Shown: positions 1 through 10,922, counted from the stretch's first letter. The stretch is 64,000 bases of DNA from Nitrosococcus wardiae (GCF_004421105.1 NZ_CP038033.1:391659-455658); one strand, 5' to 3'. Translations and numbers: made by a program. Notes: generated by a model not told the origin, from the letters alone.

Positions 1-591
1 CAGAAATATGGGATTCCTCAAATCTCTACCGGAGATTTATTGCGTGCTGCTGTGGCTGCCGGTAGCGAGTTAGGAAAAAAAGCCAAAGCGGCTATGGATG
101 CGGGAAAATTAGTCTCTGATGAAATCGTTATCGGCATTATCCGTGAACGGCTCACCCAGCCTGACGCTGCCAAGGGCTATATCCTCGACGGGTTCCCTCG
201 GAATTTGGCCCAGGCCCAGGCCCTTGATGAGATGCTCGCTGCGCTTGGACAGCCCTTAGAAGCAGTGATCCTGCTTGATGTGGACTTCGAGGTACTCATA
301 AAACGGCTGACGGGACGTCGCACCTGCCAGGTTTGTGGGGCCATCTATAATATTTATTTTTCACCACCCCAGGAGGACCAGCGTTGCGATAAATGCGGCA
401 GCGACCAACTTATTCAACGCTCCGATGATAACGAAGAGACTATTGCCAATCGCTTACAAGTTTACCAGTCCCAGACCGCGCCGTTGGTGGATTATTATGA
501 GGCTCAAGGCAAACTCCATAAGGTCAATGGAACAGACGAGGTCACAGAAGTCGCCAAGCACATTGGCCAAATCCTAGAAACTGCGATGTAA
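1..591 (+). CDS. adk: Adenylate kinase (5'-truncated by window edge)
   Basis: Interconverts ATP + AMP and 2 ADP in the cytoplasm. The frame is open from base 1 and begins inside the AMP-binding region (QKYGIPQISTGDLLRAA), so about 22 N-terminal residues, including the P-loop, lie outside the window. The DGFPRN motif and the LID domain are present. The LID carries four cysteines in two CxxC pairs (about 330-340 and 387-400), the zinc-binding type of LID, which the E. coli enzyme lacks. The gene ends 10 bp before the PfkB kinase and may be cotranscribed with it. An in-frame TTG at 40 is internal, not the true start. Confidence 0.96.
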   Translation, partial: QKYGIPQISTGDLLRAAVAAGSELGKKAKAAMDAGKLVSDEIVIGIIRERLTQPDAAKGYILDGFPRNLAQAQALDEMLAALGQPLEAVILLDVDFEVLIKRLTGRRTCQVCGAIYNIYFSPPQEDQRCDKCGSDQLIQRSDDNEETIANRLQVYQSQTAPLVDYYEAQGKLHKVNGTDEVTEVAKHIGQILETAM

Positions 592-601
592 TTATTGCCC
601 T

Positions 602-1483
602 ATGGCCAAAATACTGGGCATTGGGATCGCCACTGTGGACATCATTAATACCGTGGAGGATTATCCAGCGGAAAATGATGAAATCAGGGCTTTCTCACAA
701 CGCCGCTGCCGCGGTGGAAATTGTGCCAATACCCTCACCGTCCTCCAACAACTAGGCCATGAGTGTACGTTTGCGGGGATCTTGGCAGAGGAACCCGCTG
801 GGCAATTCATTACTCAAGAGTTAAAACAACAGGGCATTAATATGGATTATTGCCGTACCGTGACAGGAAAAACCCCCACTTCCTATGTCATCTTGAGCCG
901 TGCCACCGGCAGTCGAACTATCGTCCACTATCGGGATCTCCCAGAATTTAGCTTTGCTGATTTTGCCAACATAGATCTCTCTCCCTTCGACTGGCTCCAC
1001 TTGGAGGGCCGTAATGTGGCAGAAACCGCCCGGATGCTCGCTCTTGTCCGGGAACGATTTCCCTCCCTCCCCTGGTCGGTAGAGATTGAAAAGCCAAGAC
1101 CCGGGATTGAAAGCCTTTTTGAGGAAGCCGCTGTTTTATTGTTTTCCCGCCATTATGTGACCTATCATGGCTACTCAAAGGCCCAAGCTTTCCTTCAGAA
1201 ATGGCACACCACTTTACCTGACACCGAAAAAATTTGTGTTTGGGGGGAAGCAGGAGCCTATGCCATCGACGAGGGGGGGAAAATACATCACGCACCGGCT
1301 TTTTTTCCCCCACAAGTGGTAGATACTCTGGGGGCGGGAGATACTTTTAACGCTGGCTTCCTTGACGCCCGTCTTCGCCACCGCTCCCTCTCTGAAAGCC
1401 TGACCTTCGGTTGTCAACTGGCCGGCCGCAAATGTGGCCAGCAGGGGTTCGATGGCCTAGGCTCACGGGAATCGGGACCATGA
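602..1483 (+). CDS. PfkB-family carbohydrate kinase
   Basis: A 293-residue ribokinase/PfkB-fold kinase that phosphorylates a sugar or nucleoside with ATP. The N-terminal substrate-binding signature RRCRGGNCANTL and the C-terminal PfkB signature DTLGAGDTFNAGF, with the catalytic Asp and anion-hole glycines, are both present. Length is normal for the family and resembles the ketohexokinase-like branch, but the substrate cannot be told from sequence. It starts 10 bp after adk, and its stop overlaps the Rieske gene start (ATGA at 1480-1483), which suggests translational coupling. Confidence 0.85.
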   Translation: MAKILGIGIATVDIINTVEDYPAENDEIRAFSQRRCRGGNCANTLTVLQQLGHECTFAGILAEEPAGQFITQELKQQGINMDYCRTVTGKTPTSYVILSRATGSRTIVHYRDLPEFSFADFANIDLSPFDWLHLEGRNVAETARMLALVRERFPSLPWSVEIEKPRPGIESLFEEAAVLLFSRHYVTYHGYSKAQAFLQKWHTTLPDTEKICVWGEAGAYAIDEGGKIHHAPAFFPPQVVDTLGAGDTFNAGFLDARLRHRSLSESLTFGCQLAGRKCGQQGFDGLGSRESGP

Positions 1484-1830
1484 CCGGGGCTTCCGCTATG
1501 TTTTTATGCCATCTGGAAGAACTGCCAGAATACGGCACCCGCGGCTTTACTATCGGCCAGCAGGAAATATTCGTCATCCGCCAAGCCACCCAAATCTGGG
1601 CCTACATGAACCGCTGCCCCCATACTGGAGTGACCCTCAATTGGGTGCCCGATCAATTCCTCGATTGGGAAGGCCGATACGTCCAATGTGCCACCCATGG
1701 AGCTTTATTCCGATTTGAGGATGGCCTTTGTCTTGCCGGTCCCTGCCCTGGAACTCATTTAGAACCGGTGCCCCTTAACCTAATAGACAATAAAATCTAT
1801 CTTACCAATCCCGGAAAAATACGGTCCTAG
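1480..1830 (+). CDS. Small Rieske [2Fe-2S] ferredoxin-like protein
   Basis: A 116-residue single-domain Rieske protein, probably a soluble electron carrier or a subunit of an oxygenase. Cluster ligands are visible as CPH and CATH motifs separated by 21 residues, a little longer than in classical Rieske ferredoxins. No transmembrane segment is seen. I chose the ATG at 1480 because it overlaps the stop of the PfkB gene as ATGA; upstream in-frame GTG and downstream ATG (1498) are alternatives. The partner enzyme is not in the window. It is convergent with argJ, with only 14 bp between the two stops. Confidence 0.8.
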   Translation: MTGASAMFLCHLEELPEYGTRGFTIGQQEIFVIRQATQIWAYMNRCPHTGVTLNWVPDQFLDWEGRYVQCATHGALFRFEDGLCLAGPCPGTHLEPVPLNLIDNKIYLTNPGKIRS

Positions 1831-1844
1831 GTATATTTTTCCCA

Positions 1845-3062
1845 TCAACTGCGATATTCGGCGTTAATCTTCACATAATCAAAGGACAGATCGCAGGTCC
1901 ATATTTGCGCGCAGGAATCTCCCCGGCCCAATTCCACCCCTATGGTGATTTCATCCCGCTCCATGACGGCTCGGCCTTGTTCCTCGGTGTAATCAGGATG
2001 AGGAATTCCCTTATCCACCACACCAACTTCGCTTAAATAAAGAGACACTCCCGTTATTTCAAGATCAGGCACCCCACTACGCCCGATGGCGGCTAGAATC
2101 CGACCCCAATTGGGATCACTGGCAAAGCAGGCCGTCTTGACCAAGGGAGACTGGGCAATGGCATACGCCACCTGCTCACATTCTTGGATATTACCCCCAC
2201 CGGCCACCTTAACGGCAATAAACTTGGTAGCGCCTTCCCCATCGCGAATAATGGCCTGGGCCAAGTGCAAGCAAACCTCACTGACCGCCTGCTGCAAGGC
2301 AGCAAAATCTGAGTCCTCGGCTGCTCTTATGGAAACCCCACTTTTCCCGGTAGCCAGCAGGACGCAAGCATCATTGGTAGAGGTATCACCATCAACCGTA
2401 ATGCGGTTAAAACTCTCCGCCACCGCCTTAGTCAAGCAAAGCTGCAAGACCTCCTGGGGAACCTGGGCATCGGTCGCCAGGAAAACTAGCATGGTGGCCA
2501 TATCTGGCCGGATCATACCCGACCCCTTGGCAATTCCCGTGACCGTCACTGGGTGCCCCTGGCACGTAAAGCTCACAGAGAGGCCTTTAGGCACGGTATC
2601 CGTGGTCATTATGGCCCGAGCCGCCTCCTCCCACCCGGTCGACGAGCGCGCCTCCCAAGCTTGGGGTAGTGCCCCCCGGACAAGAGGCACCGGCAGCGGT
2701 TCACCAATTACCCCGGTGGAAAAGGGTAGGACAGCCCTTGGTGCTACCCCAGCCAGCTCGGCCAGGGTAGTGCAGCAAGCTTCAGCATCCATGATACCTT
2801 GAGCACCGGTACCTGCATTGGCATTACCCGCATTAATCAGCAGCAGGCGTGGAGAGTTCTTGGCCAAATGGCGACGGGCTACAACTACAGGTGCAGCGCA
2901 AAAAGCATTGCGAGTAAAAACAGCGGCACAGGTACTGCCCTCAATGGCCTCGATCACCGCCAAGTCGAGACGATCCCGATAGCGAATGCCAGCAGCCACC
3001 GTTCCCAGCTTAACTCCCGCTACCGGCAATAGTTCCGGCAAATGCTCAAGACCAACAACCAT
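1845..3062 (-). CDS. argJ: Bifunctional glutamate N-acetyltransferase / ornithine acetyltransferase
   Basis: Transfers acetyl from N-acetylornithine to glutamate (cyclic arginine pathway) and may also use acetyl-CoA. The 405-residue protein has the self-cleavage site in the MATML motif, with Thr190 as the expected nucleophile after autoproteolysis into alpha and beta chains. The N-terminal region ([24 protein letters not shown]) is typical. It lies 12 bp after the secA stop on the same strand, so it is probably in the secA operon, the same order as in pseudomonads. Confidence 0.96.
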   Translation of the reverse strand: MVVGLEHLPELLPVAGVKLGTVAAGIRYRDRLDLAVIEAIEGSTCAAVFTRNAFCAAPVVVARRHLAKNSPRLLLINAGNANAGTGAQGIMDAEACCTTLAELAGVAPRAVLPFSTGVIGEPLPVPLVRGALPQAWEARSSTGWEEAARAIMTTDTVPKGLSVSFTCQGHPVTVTGIAKGSGMIRPDMATMLVFLATDAQVPQEVLQLCLTKAVAESFNRITVDGDTSTNDACVLLATGKSGVSIRAAEDSDFAALQQAVSEVCLHLAQAIIRDGEGATKFIAVKVAGGGNIQECEQVAYAIAQSPLVKTACFASDPNWGRILAAIGRSGVPDLEITGVSLYLSEVGVVDKGIPHPDYTEEQGRAVMERDEITIGVELGRGDSCAQIWTCDLSFDYVKINAEYRS

Positions 3063-3074
3063 AAGCTTTCTTTA

Positions 3075-5801
3075 TTAATTCAGTTTGCCGTGGCAATGTT
3101 TGTATTTCTTCCCTGAGCCGCAAGGGCAAGGCTCGTTACGACCAACTTTCCGACCTTCTCTAACATAGGGAGCTTTGGACTCGGATGTCTCGGATCCCGC
3201 CCTTGGGGCCTCCGCTTCGCCAGCGCCACCTGCCATCGCACTGGCAGCCGCATGCTGGTATTCTACCGCGCTAGTGGCACGACGCTGATGTTCTACAGCT
3301 TCCACATCGGACTCGGTACGCACCTGTACTTTGGATAGGAGCGTAATCACATCATATTTGATCCGCTCCAACATTTCTTGAAACAATTCAAAGGCTTCAC
3401 GCTTGAACTCCTGCTTGGGGTTCTTTTGGGCATAACCGCGCAAATGAATGCCCTGGCGCAGGTGGTCCATCATGGCAAGGTGCTCCTTCCACTGGGAATC
3501 CAGCACCTGCAGCATGGCGGCCTTTTCAAAGTGACGCAGCACTTCAGGGCTGACTAATTTCTCCTTTTCCTTATAGGCGGTTTCCATTGCTTCAAGGATG
3601 CGTTCCCGCAAAGTCTCCTCATGGAGGTCTTCATCAGCTTCCAGCCAACCCTCAATATCAAGCTGAAGACCAAATTCACTTGCCAAGGCTTCCTGCAATC
3701 CATGGACATCCCACTGCTCGTCAATGCTTCCCGGGGGGATGTGCTGGCTGAATACCGAGTCGATCACGCTCTGGCGAATACTTTGGACCATCTCCGAAAT
3801 ATCGTCCGTCGCCATCAACTCGTTGCGTTGCTCATAGACCACTTTACGTTGGTCATTGGCCACATCATCGAACTCTAGCAATTGCTTACGGATATCGAAG
3901 TTATGGCCCTCAACCTTACGTTGCGCATTTTCGATAGCACGGGTGACCCATGGATGCTCAATAGCCTCGCCTTCTTCCATGCCTAGCTTTTGCATCAAGC
4001 CAGAGATCCGTTCTGAGGCGAAAATACGCATCAAATTATCTTCTAGTGATAGGTAAAAGCGGCTAGAACCCGGGTCCCCTTGGCGCCCGGAACGCCCTCG
4101 AAGCTGATTATCAATACGGCGGGATTCATGGCGTTCAGTGCCAATGATATGTAGTCCCCCAGCCGCTACGACCTCCTCGTGGCGTTCCTGCCAAATCCGC
4201 CGCAGCTCTTCTTTCTTTGCTTTATCTGCACCCTCATCTAGCGCCGCTAACTCCGCTTCCAAGCTACCACCAAGCACTATATCGGTACCGCGACCCGCCA
4301 TGTTCGTGGCAATGGTAACCGTACCAGGCCGACCGGCCTGGGCAATAATTTGCGCCTCTTTCTCATGAAATTTAGCATTGAGCACTTGGTGCTCGATATT
4401 CTCTTTTTTGAGTAATTTTGAAAGATGTTCGGAAGCCTCAATGGAGGTGGTCCCGACCAGTACCGGCTGGCCCCGGGAGCGGCAGTCCTTAATATCTTCA
4501 GTAATCGCCTGGAATTTTTCTGCTGTAGTCAAATAAACCTTATCCCCATGGTCAACCCGCACCATGGGAAGATGGGTGGGGACGACCACCACTTCTAGGC
4601 CATAAATCTGCTGAAATTCGTAAGCCTCGGTATCCGCCGTCCCCGTCATCCCGGCCAATTTGTCATAGAGGCGGAAATAATTTTGGAAGGTAATCGAGGC
4701 CAAGGTCTGGTTCTCGCTTTGGATCGCCACCTCTTCTTTGGCCTCTACCGCTTGATGGAGTCCTTCCGACCACCGCCGACCAGGCATGGTGCGGCCCGTA
4801 AACTCATCCACAATCACCACTTGATTATCCTTAACGATATAATCGACATCCCTGTGAAAGAGCACATGGGCCCGCAAGGCTGCGTTTAGATGATGCATCA
4901 AGCCAATATTGGAGGCATCGTAGAGGCTTTCTCCTTCTTTCATTAAGCCTGATTCGAACATGATCTGTTCCACATGCTCATGCCCCGCCTCAGTGAGATA
5001 GACTTGGCGCACCTTTTCATCCACCGTGTAATCCCCCGGCCCCTCTTCCCTTTCTTGTTTGCTGAGTTGGGGGATAAAGGCGTCGATTCGCCGATAAAGC
5101 TCAGAACTCTGCTCGGCAGCGCCGGAGATAATCAGCGGTGTGCGCGCTTCATCAATCAAGATAGAGTCCACCTCATCGACAATGGCATAGTACATCTCCC
5201 GCTGCACCTTTTCCTCCAAACTAAAGGCCATATTGTCGCGTAGGTAGTCAAAGCCAAATTCGTTATTGGTCCCATAAGTGATATCTGCAGCGTAGGCGGC
5301 TCTTCGGGCGATGGGATCCATGTTGGCAACAATAGCCCCCGTGGAAATCCCCAGAAACTGATATAACGGCCCCATCCATTGGGCATCGCGCTGGGCCAGG
5401 TAGTCATTCACAGTCACCACATGGACTCCTTTGCCGGGCAGGGCATTAAGGTAGGCAGCCAGGGTGGCAACGAGAGTCTTGCCCTCACCGGTACGCATCT
5501 CGGCAATTTTGCCCTCGTGGAGTACGATGCCTCCCAAAAGCTGGACATCAAAGTGACGCATGCTGAGGACTCGCTTGCCTGCTTCTCGGACTACAGCAAA
5601 AGCCTCAGGAAGGAGGTCATCCAAATCTTCACCTGCAGCAAGCCGGTTCCGGAACTCGTCGGTTTTAGCCTGCAACTGTCCATCGCTTAGGGCCGCGATA
5701 TCCTGCTCTAAGGCATTAATCTGCGCCACAACTTTGTTCATGCTCCGCAACAAGCGATCATTGCGGCTGCCAAATACCTTGCTGAGTAAATTCGTTACCA
5801 T
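3075..5801 (-). CDS. secA: Preprotein translocase ATPase SecA
   Basis: Motor ATPase that drives secretory proteins through SecYEG. At 908 residues it has normal proteobacterial length. Visible parts are the Walker A motif GEGKT (residues 105-109), the DEVD Walker B, the helicase motif region around [17 protein letters not shown], and the C-terminal zinc/SecB-binding tail [14 protein letters not shown]. No secM-like gene precedes it; an M23 peptidase gene occupies that position. Confidence 0.98.
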   Translation of the reverse strand: MVTNLLSKVFGSRNDRLLRSMNKVVAQINALEQDIAALSDGQLQAKTDEFRNRLAAGEDLDDLLPEAFAVVREAGKRVLSMRHFDVQLLGGIVLHEGKIAEMRTGEGKTLVATLAAYLNALPGKGVHVVTVNDYLAQRDAQWMGPLYQFLGISTGAIVANMDPIARRAAYAADITYGTNNEFGFDYLRDNMAFSLEEKVQREMYYAIVDEVDSILIDEARTPLIISGAAEQSSELYRRIDAFIPQLSKQEREEGPGDYTVDEKVRQVYLTEAGHEHVEQIMFESGLMKEGESLYDASNIGLMHHLNAALRAHVLFHRDVDYIVKDNQVVIVDEFTGRTMPGRRWSEGLHQAVEAKEEVAIQSENQTLASITFQNYFRLYDKLAGMTGTADTEAYEFQQIYGLEVVVVPTHLPMVRVDHGDKVYLTTAEKFQAITEDIKDCRSRGQPVLVGTTSIEASEHLSKLLKKENIEHQVLNAKFHEKEAQIIAQAGRPGTVTIATNMAGRGTDIVLGGSLEAELAALDEGADKAKKEELRRIWQERHEEVVAAGGLHIIGTERHESRRIDNQLRGRSGRQGDPGSSRFYLSLEDNLMRIFASERISGLMQKLGMEEGEAIEHPWVTRAIENAQRKVEGHNFDIRKQLLEFDDVANDQRKVVYEQRNELMATDDISEMVQSIRQSVIDSVFSQHIPPGSIDEQWDVHGLQEALASEFGLQLDIEGWLEADEDLHEETLRERILEAMETAYKEKEKLVSPEVLRHFEKAAMLQVLDSQWKEHLAMMDHLRQGIHLRGYAQKNPKQEFKREAFELFQEMLERIKYDVITLLSKVQVRTESDVEAVEHQRRATSAVEYQHAAASAMAGGAGEAEAPRAGSETSESKAPYVREGRKVGRNEPCPCGSGKKYKHCHGKLN

Positions 5802-5977
5802 AGCTGTTGAGTGGAGTTGGTCCTAGGATTGAAGATGGGTATTGAATTTCGATATTAAGCGGCAATGGGGCTTAACACCAACACCGGGCAGAAGATTGGC
5901 CGAGAAACTGCCCTGTTACCCTCATCATAAAATATTTAATTATAACAGACACAAGTGAGAGGGCGGGGGGCCAATGT

Positions 5978-6928
5978 CTAACTCCCCTTGGCTGTCCCGA
6001 CAAATCGGAGGGGATCAACAGTGCGCCCCTCGTGCAAAACTTCAAGATGGACATGAGGGCCCGTTGAGCGGCCACTAGAACCCATGACGGCGATAGGTTG
6101 CCCTTTGACGATACTTTCCCCCACCTGCACTAGATTCTTCTGATTGTGGGCATAGCGAGTCACGTAGCCATTGCCGTGATCGACTTCGACCATCTTTCCG
6201 TACCCGGAGCGTTCCCCCACCCAGGTCACAATACCCGCTGCTACCGCCATAATCTCCGTGCCGGCTTTACTAGCAAAATCAACGCCATTATGGAATTCCC
6301 TCCGACCATTAAAGGGATCGGTACGATACCCATATTTAGAAGAAAGCCACCCCTGGCGCACGGGGCGACCCGCTGGCAGCGCCGCTTGTCGCATCCCCCG
6401 TTCCACCAAGACCGTCTCTAATAGACTCAATTGCTGCCGACGATCAGCCATCTCTTGCTCTAATTGTCCCAAAGTCGCTAGAAAATCGTTCAACTTCAAG
6501 CTTTCTTCTATCTGGGGCAATTCTGGCCCCCCCATGGCAGGTGGATTAGTAAAATCAAACTCTCCTTCCTCCAGGTCCGCATGTACGATGAGACGTTGTC
6601 CCAGCGCATTTAGGCGGACCAAATCTGCTTGGAGGTGTCCAACCCGTTGAGCAAGCGTACCAAGACCCTCTTCAGCCTGATGCAGGGTGGTCGATAATAC
6701 TACCTGTTGCTGCTCCAATGTCGCTTGCCAATCTTCAGCCAAGGTCTTCATCTGAGCCAGAGATTGTTGCTGTGCGACAAATTGCATCTTTACGCCTAGG
6801 CAGTAGGCCCCATAGACTATCAGCAATATACATATCAACATTAAACATAAATATATAGAGAGGGCACCCCCTCCCAGATGGATACAATTGCGGCTTTTCG
6901 AGGCTTTGGGAAGAATGATAATCTCCAT
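5978..6928 (-). CDS. Membrane-anchored M23 (LytM) peptidase
   Basis: A 316-residue envelope protein that probably cuts peptidoglycan cross-links. It has a single N-terminal membrane segment (about 23-45), a coiled-coil-rich stretch (50-180), then an M23 domain. Zinc ligands are complete: His213 and Asp217 in HNGVD, and His292/His294 in GPHVHLEV, so it is probably an active enzyme rather than a degenerate activator. It lies between lpxC and secA, the position it has in pseudomonads, and is divergent from the DUF721 gene. Confidence 0.87.
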   Translation of the reverse strand: MEIIILPKASKSRNCIHLGGGALSIYLCLMLICILLIVYGAYCLGVKMQFVAQQQSLAQMKTLAEDWQATLEQQQVVLSTTLHQAEEGLGTLAQRVGHLQADLVRLNALGQRLIVHADLEEGEFDFTNPPAMGGPELPQIEESLKLNDFLATLGQLEQEMADRRQQLSLLETVLVERGMRQAALPAGRPVRQGWLSSKYGYRTDPFNGRREFHNGVDFASKAGTEIMAVAAGIVTWVGERSGYGKMVEVDHGNGYVTRYAHNQKNLVQVGESIVKGQPIAVMGSSGRSTGPHVHLEVLHEGRTVDPLRFVGTAKGS

Positions 6929-6964
6929 TACCTTACCTTTAGTATCAATCTAGGAATCCTCACT

Positions 6965-7408
6965 ATGCAAGTTACCCAATCAATTGGCAAATTACTTGAC
7001 ACCACCGAAGGGAACTTGCAGCGCTTGCTTGCCCGAGCCAAAGCATTACAACAACTCACTGTTGAGGTACGGCAGTGCCTCCCAAAAGCCCTCTCCCCTC
7101 ACTGTCTCGTCGCCAATATTCGAGATCACCGCCTCATTATCCATACTGATACCGCAGCTCGAGCCAACCTCCTGCGCTATTACACGCCAAGTATTATTAA
7201 ACATCTACAACAACACCAGGAATTGCGCAACCTTCGCAAGGTGACGGTAAAGGTGCGTCCCCCCCACCTTCTTACCACTTCCTCCCAAGCACAGCGTCCC
7301 GTCCTCTCCCCCGCCAATGGGGCTTTGCTCCGCAATATAGCCAGCGGAATGAAAGATCCTCACCTCAAATCGGCTTTTTTGCGCTTGTCCCGTCGCACTA
7401 ATCCTTGA
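6965..7408 (+). CDS. DUF721 / DciA-like protein
   Basis: A 147-residue protein of the DUF721 family, which includes DciA, the loader/activator of the replicative helicase in bacteria without DnaC. Seen here: an N-terminal segment with LARAKALQQL, a compact KH-like core (residues 35-85, with AANLLRYYTPSIIKHL), and a basic, probably disordered tail. I chose the ATG at 6965 (MQVTQSIG); the frame extends upstream to 6878 but without conserved sequence. It is convergent with lpxC with 11 bp between stops. Assignment to true DciA is inference from family and synteny. Confidence 0.65.
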   Translation: MQVTQSIGKLLDTTEGNLQRLLARAKALQQLTVEVRQCLPKALSPHCLVANIRDHRLIIHTDTAARANLLRYYTPSIIKHLQQHQELRNLRKVTVKVRPPHLLTTSSQAQRPVLSPANGALLRNIASGMKDPHLKSAFLRLSRRTNP

Positions 7409-7419
7409 GAGCTTCTAAT

Positions 7420-8331
7420 TTAAATTGCTGTTAAAGGACTTGTGAAAAGTATAGGCACTGCGGCCTCATCTTCAAAGGTGACTACCTCCCAAGCGGATTG
7501 GTCTGCCATTAAAGCGCAAAGTAGCTTGTTATTTAAGGCGTGGCCCGATTTATAACCACTAAAAGCCCCAATCAACGTATGGCCAAGAAGATACAGATCA
7601 CCGATGGCATCTAAAATTTTATGACGAGCAAATTCGTCCTCATAACGCAAACCATCTTCGTTAATCACTCGATAATCATCAACCACCACAGCATTGTTCA
7701 GGCTGCCCCCTAACGCCAGATTAGCCTCTCGTAAGCGCTCGATATCTTTCATAAAACCAAAGGTCCGGGCACGACTCACTTCCTTCACAAAAGAAGTCGA
7801 AGAAAAGTCCACCTCAACCCCTTGGGGGCGGCCCTTAAATGCTGGGTGGTCGAAATCAATCACAAAAGAGACTTTAAAACCATCAAAAGGATCAAAACGG
7901 GCCCACTTATCCTCTTCTTCCATAACGAGTGTTTTCTTGATCCGGATAAAACGCTTAGGTGCCCCTTGGGTGGCTATCCCTGCGGATTGTATTAAAAACA
8001 CAAATGGACCCGCACTCCCATCCATAATAGGTACTTCAGAAGCACTAAGATCCACATAAGCATTATCGATCCCAAGACCAGCAAAGGCCGATAGTAGGTG
8101 TTCCACGGTAGCAATCCGTACCCCCCCCTTGAGGAGGGTGGAAGAAAGGGTAGTATCCCCAACATTCTCCGCCCGAGCCTCTATCTCAACGGGAGGATTT
8201 AAATCGATTCGACGGAAGACAATACCGGTATCCGCCGCGGCTGGCCTTAGCGTGAGATAAACAGTATTCCCAGTATGTAATCCTACCCCGGTAGCGCGGA
8301 TGACATTTTTAAGCGTGCGTTGTCTTATCAT
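7420..8331 (-). CDS. lpxC: UDP-3-O-acyl-N-acetylglucosamine deacetylase
   Basis: Zinc enzyme for the committed step of lipid A synthesis. Zinc ligands are visible as His78 (TVEHLLSA), His237 and Asp241 ([11 protein letters not shown]), and the general acid/base His264 ([10 protein letters not shown]). The 303-residue length is standard. It is the last gene of the dcw cluster, 133 bp after ftsZ, leaving room for its own promoter. Confidence 0.98.
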   Translation of the reverse strand: MIRQRTLKNVIRATGVGLHTGNTVYLTLRPAAADTGIVFRRIDLNPPVEIEARAENVGDTTLSSTLLKGGVRIATVEHLLSAFAGLGIDNAYVDLSASEVPIMDGSAGPFVFLIQSAGIATQGAPKRFIRIKKTLVMEEEDKWARFDPFDGFKVSFVIDFDHPAFKGRPQGVEVDFSSTSFVKEVSRARTFGFMKDIERLREANLALGGSLNNAVVVDDYRVINEDGLRYEDEFARHKILDAIGDLYLLGHTLIGAFSGYKSGHALNNKLLCALMADQSAWEVVTFEDEAAVPILFTSPLTAI

Positions 8332-8464
8332 GGTAGATCATTTCCTTTAGCCGATAACCCGTTATTCTTGGGTCAAGCACTTGCCGGGGAGGTGGCAAAG
8401 GCCCCATGCCCACGCGGGCCTGTAGTGGCAATGTCCCCTCTCAAACTTAAACTTGGTTGCTCCA

Positions 8465-9622
8465 TCAATCAGCCTGTCGGCGTAAAAATGCCGGAACATC
8501 CAAGTAATCCATACTGGTGTCACTGCCCACCACCATGCGATCCCGCGACGAGCCATGGCGGATCACCGTAGGCTTATCCAACATATGATAATCAATAGGT
8601 TCTTCAAGTTCAGGCTGCTGGGAGGAAGTTTGCACCAGGCTTACTGGCGCTTTCGCTTGTGTCTCTGGCTGCCCTAATCCTGTAGCCACGACAGTTACCC
8701 GCAGTTCATTTTCCAGATCCGGATCAATGACAGTACCTACCACGACGGTAGCATTTTCGGCAGCATATTCTTTAACTGTGCTACCTACCTCCTCAAACTC
8801 GCCAATGGACATGCTCGGTCCACCCGTAATATTAACCAGCACTCCACGGGCCCCCTTCAAACTGATATCTTCCAGCAAAGGGCTAGCAACCGCTGCTTCA
8901 GCTGCCAAACGCGCCCGTTCCTCTCCCGTGGCATTGCCCGAGCCCATCATGGCCATTCCCATTTCAGACATGACCGTGCGAACATCAGCAAAATCGACGT
9001 TAATAAGGCCAGGTCGGGTAATGAGCTCGGCAATCCCTTGCACGGCACCGAGCAATACATCATTGGCTGCCTTAAACGCATTTAACAGACTGATACTTTT
9101 GCCCAGTACCGGCATCAGTTTCTCATTGGGTATGGTGATCAAGGAATCAACATACTGGGTCAATTCCTTAATGCCTTGATCCGCGATGGCTGCGCGCTTA
9201 CGCCCCTCAAAGGAAAAAGGTCGAGTCACCACGGCGACTGTCAGAACCCCCAATTCTTTAGTCACCTGAGCCACCACAGGAACCCCGCCAGTCCCGGTGC
9301 CTCCCCCCATACCAGCGGTGATAAAAACCATATCCGCGCCGCTGACCACTTCCATAATCCGCTCCCGATCCTCTAGGGCAGCTTGGCGACCAATTTCTGG
9401 ATCTGCTCCCGCCCCTAGACCCTTAGTAATATTGTTGCCCAGTTGCAGCACAGTATGGGCGGCGCAATCCTTTAAGGCTTGGGCGTCTGTATTGGCAACA
9501 ATGAAATCAACCCCTTCTATCTTGGCATCTACCATATGGCGAATAGCATTGCCACCCCCTCCGCCGACACCAATGACCTTGATCACCGCACTCTGAGTAT
9601 ATGAATCCATCAATTCAAACAT
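8465..9622 (-). CDS. ftsZ: Cell division GTPase FtsZ
   Basis: Tubulin-like GTPase that forms the division ring. The tubulin signature GGGTGTG is at residues 106-112. The C-terminal conserved peptide (DYLDVPAFLRRQAD) that binds FtsA and ZipA is complete at the very end. The linker between core and tail is short (about 50 residues). The 385-residue length is typical of the group. It is preceded by ftsA at 64 bp. Confidence 0.98.
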   Translation of the reverse strand: MFELMDSYTQSAVIKVIGVGGGGGNAIRHMVDAKIEGVDFIVANTDAQALKDCAAHTVLQLGNNITKGLGAGADPEIGRQAALEDRERIMEVVSGADMVFITAGMGGGTGTGGVPVVAQVTKELGVLTVAVVTRPFSFEGRKRAAIADQGIKELTQYVDSLITIPNEKLMPVLGKSISLLNAFKAANDVLLGAVQGIAELITRPGLINVDFADVRTVMSEMGMAMMGSGNATGEERARLAAEAAVASPLLEDISLKGARGVLVNITGGPSMSIGEFEEVGSTVKEYAAENATVVVGTVIDPDLENELRVTVVATGLGQPETQAKAPVSLVQTSSQQPELEEPIDYHMLDKPTVIRHGSSRDRMVVGSDTSMDYLDVPAFLRRQAD

Positions 9623-9686
9623 GGTATATTCTCCTCATTATCTGAGTTTCTGCGATTAGTAAGCAGCTCTAAGTTCTAGTGTTTTT

Positions 9687-10922
9687 TTAAAAATTCCCCT
9701 GAAACCAGCCCTGCATCCGGTTCCATACCCCCCGAACGCTTTCCAAGGGTCGATTTCCTAGGCCCGGCGTGTAGCGATGGTAATGCCCGAAAAGTAAAAG
9801 CCCCACGCCAGTGGCATGAACGGGGTTCCTCACCACATCCGCTAATCCAGTCACATGCTGTGGCATACCGAGCCGTACCGGGGTATGAAAAACCTCCTCC
9901 GCTAACTCCGTTGCCCCTTCCATTTTGGCGCTCCCTCCCGTCAACACTACGCCGGCTCCCAACAGTTCCTCATATCCACTACGCTGTAGCTCCTCCAAAA
10001 CGAGTTCCAGCAGTTCCCTATAACGAGGTTCGACCACGCCGGCTAATGTCTGGCGTGATAATCGCCGTGGCGGCCGGTCGCCGACGCTGGGAACCTCGAT
10101 GCTCTCATCGGAGTGGGTCAATTGAGTGAGGGCACAGGCATATCTCAGCTTAATATCATCGGCGTGCTGGGTCGGCGTACGCAAAGCCACGGCAATATCA
10201 TTCGTGACTTGATCACCAGCAATCGGGATCACCGCTGTATGACGAATAGCCCCACCGACAAAAACCGCAATATCCGTAGTCCCTCCCCCAATATCCACTA
10301 AACACACGCCCAGTTCCTTCTCATCATCGGTAAGTACCGAATAACTAGAAGCTAACTGTTGCAAAATAATGTCATCCGCCTCCAACCCACACCGGCGTAC
10401 ACACTTAATAATATTCTGGGCTGCACTCACCGCGCCGGCCACCAAATGCACTTTGGCCTCCAGGCGAACACCGGACATGCCGACCGGATCCCGGATCCCT
10501 TCTTGGCTATCAATAATGAATTCTTGGGGCAACACATGGAGGATCTTCTGGTCAGCAGGAATAGCCACCGCTCTAGCCGCATCAATCACCCGTTCCACAT
10601 CTTCCGCAGTCACCTCCTTATCATGGATGGCCACGATTCCATGGGAATTGAGGCTGCGGATGTGGCTGCCGGCAATACCGGTAAAGACGGAGTGAATCTG
10701 GCAACCTGCCATCAGCTCCGCTTCTTCCACCGCTCGTTGAATAGACTGAACTGTGGAATCAATATTCACCACTACCCCTTTTTTTAATCCTCGGGAGGGG
10801 TGAGAACCAATTCCCACCACTTCGATCTCACCTTCGGGGTGAGCCTCGGCCACGATAGCGGCCACTTTAGAGGTGCCGATATCCAGGCCAACAATTAAGT
10901 TTTTATCTCCACGCTTAGACAT
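9687..10922 (-). CDS. ftsA: Cell division protein FtsA
   Basis: Actin-like ATPase that tethers FtsZ to the membrane. The 411 residues from the chosen ATG (MSKRGDKNLIVGLDIGTSKV) contain the phosphate 1 loop (GLDIGTSKV), the 1C domain, and phosphate 2 (LVDIGGGTTDIAVF). The C-terminal amphipathic helix is GVWNRMQGWFQGNF. A longer frame to 10961 exists, but its extra 13 residues run deep into ftsQ. With this start the gene overlaps the ftsQ end by 8 bp, which fits translational coupling. Confidence 0.96.
   Translation of the reverse strand: MSKRGDKNLIVGLDIGTSKVAAIVAEAHPEGEIEVVGIGSHPSRGLKKGVVVNIDSTVQSIQRAVEEAELMAGCQIHSVFTGIAGSHIRSLNSHGIVAIHDKEVTAEDVERVIDAARAVAIPADQKILHVLPQEFIIDSQEGIRDPVGMSGVRLEAKVHLVAGAVSAAQNIIKCVRRCGLEADDIILQQLASSYSVLTDDEKELGVCLVDIGGGTTDIAVFVGGAIRHTAVIPIAGDQVTNDIAVALRTPTQHADDIKLRYACALTQLTHSDESIEVPSVGDRPPRRLSRQTLAGVVEPRYRELLELVLEELQRSGYEELLGAGVVLTGGSAKMEGATELAEEVFHTPVRLGMPQHVTGLADVVRNPVHATGVGLLLFGHYHRYTPGLGNRPLESVRGVWNRMQGWFQGNF

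Noticed and set aside
5802-5977. secM-type arrest peptide gene before secA
   Set aside because: No frame with a signal peptide or arrest-like end is present in this 176-bp gap. A TATAAT on the minus strand at 5939-5944 lacks a matching -35 box, so I did not call it a promoter.
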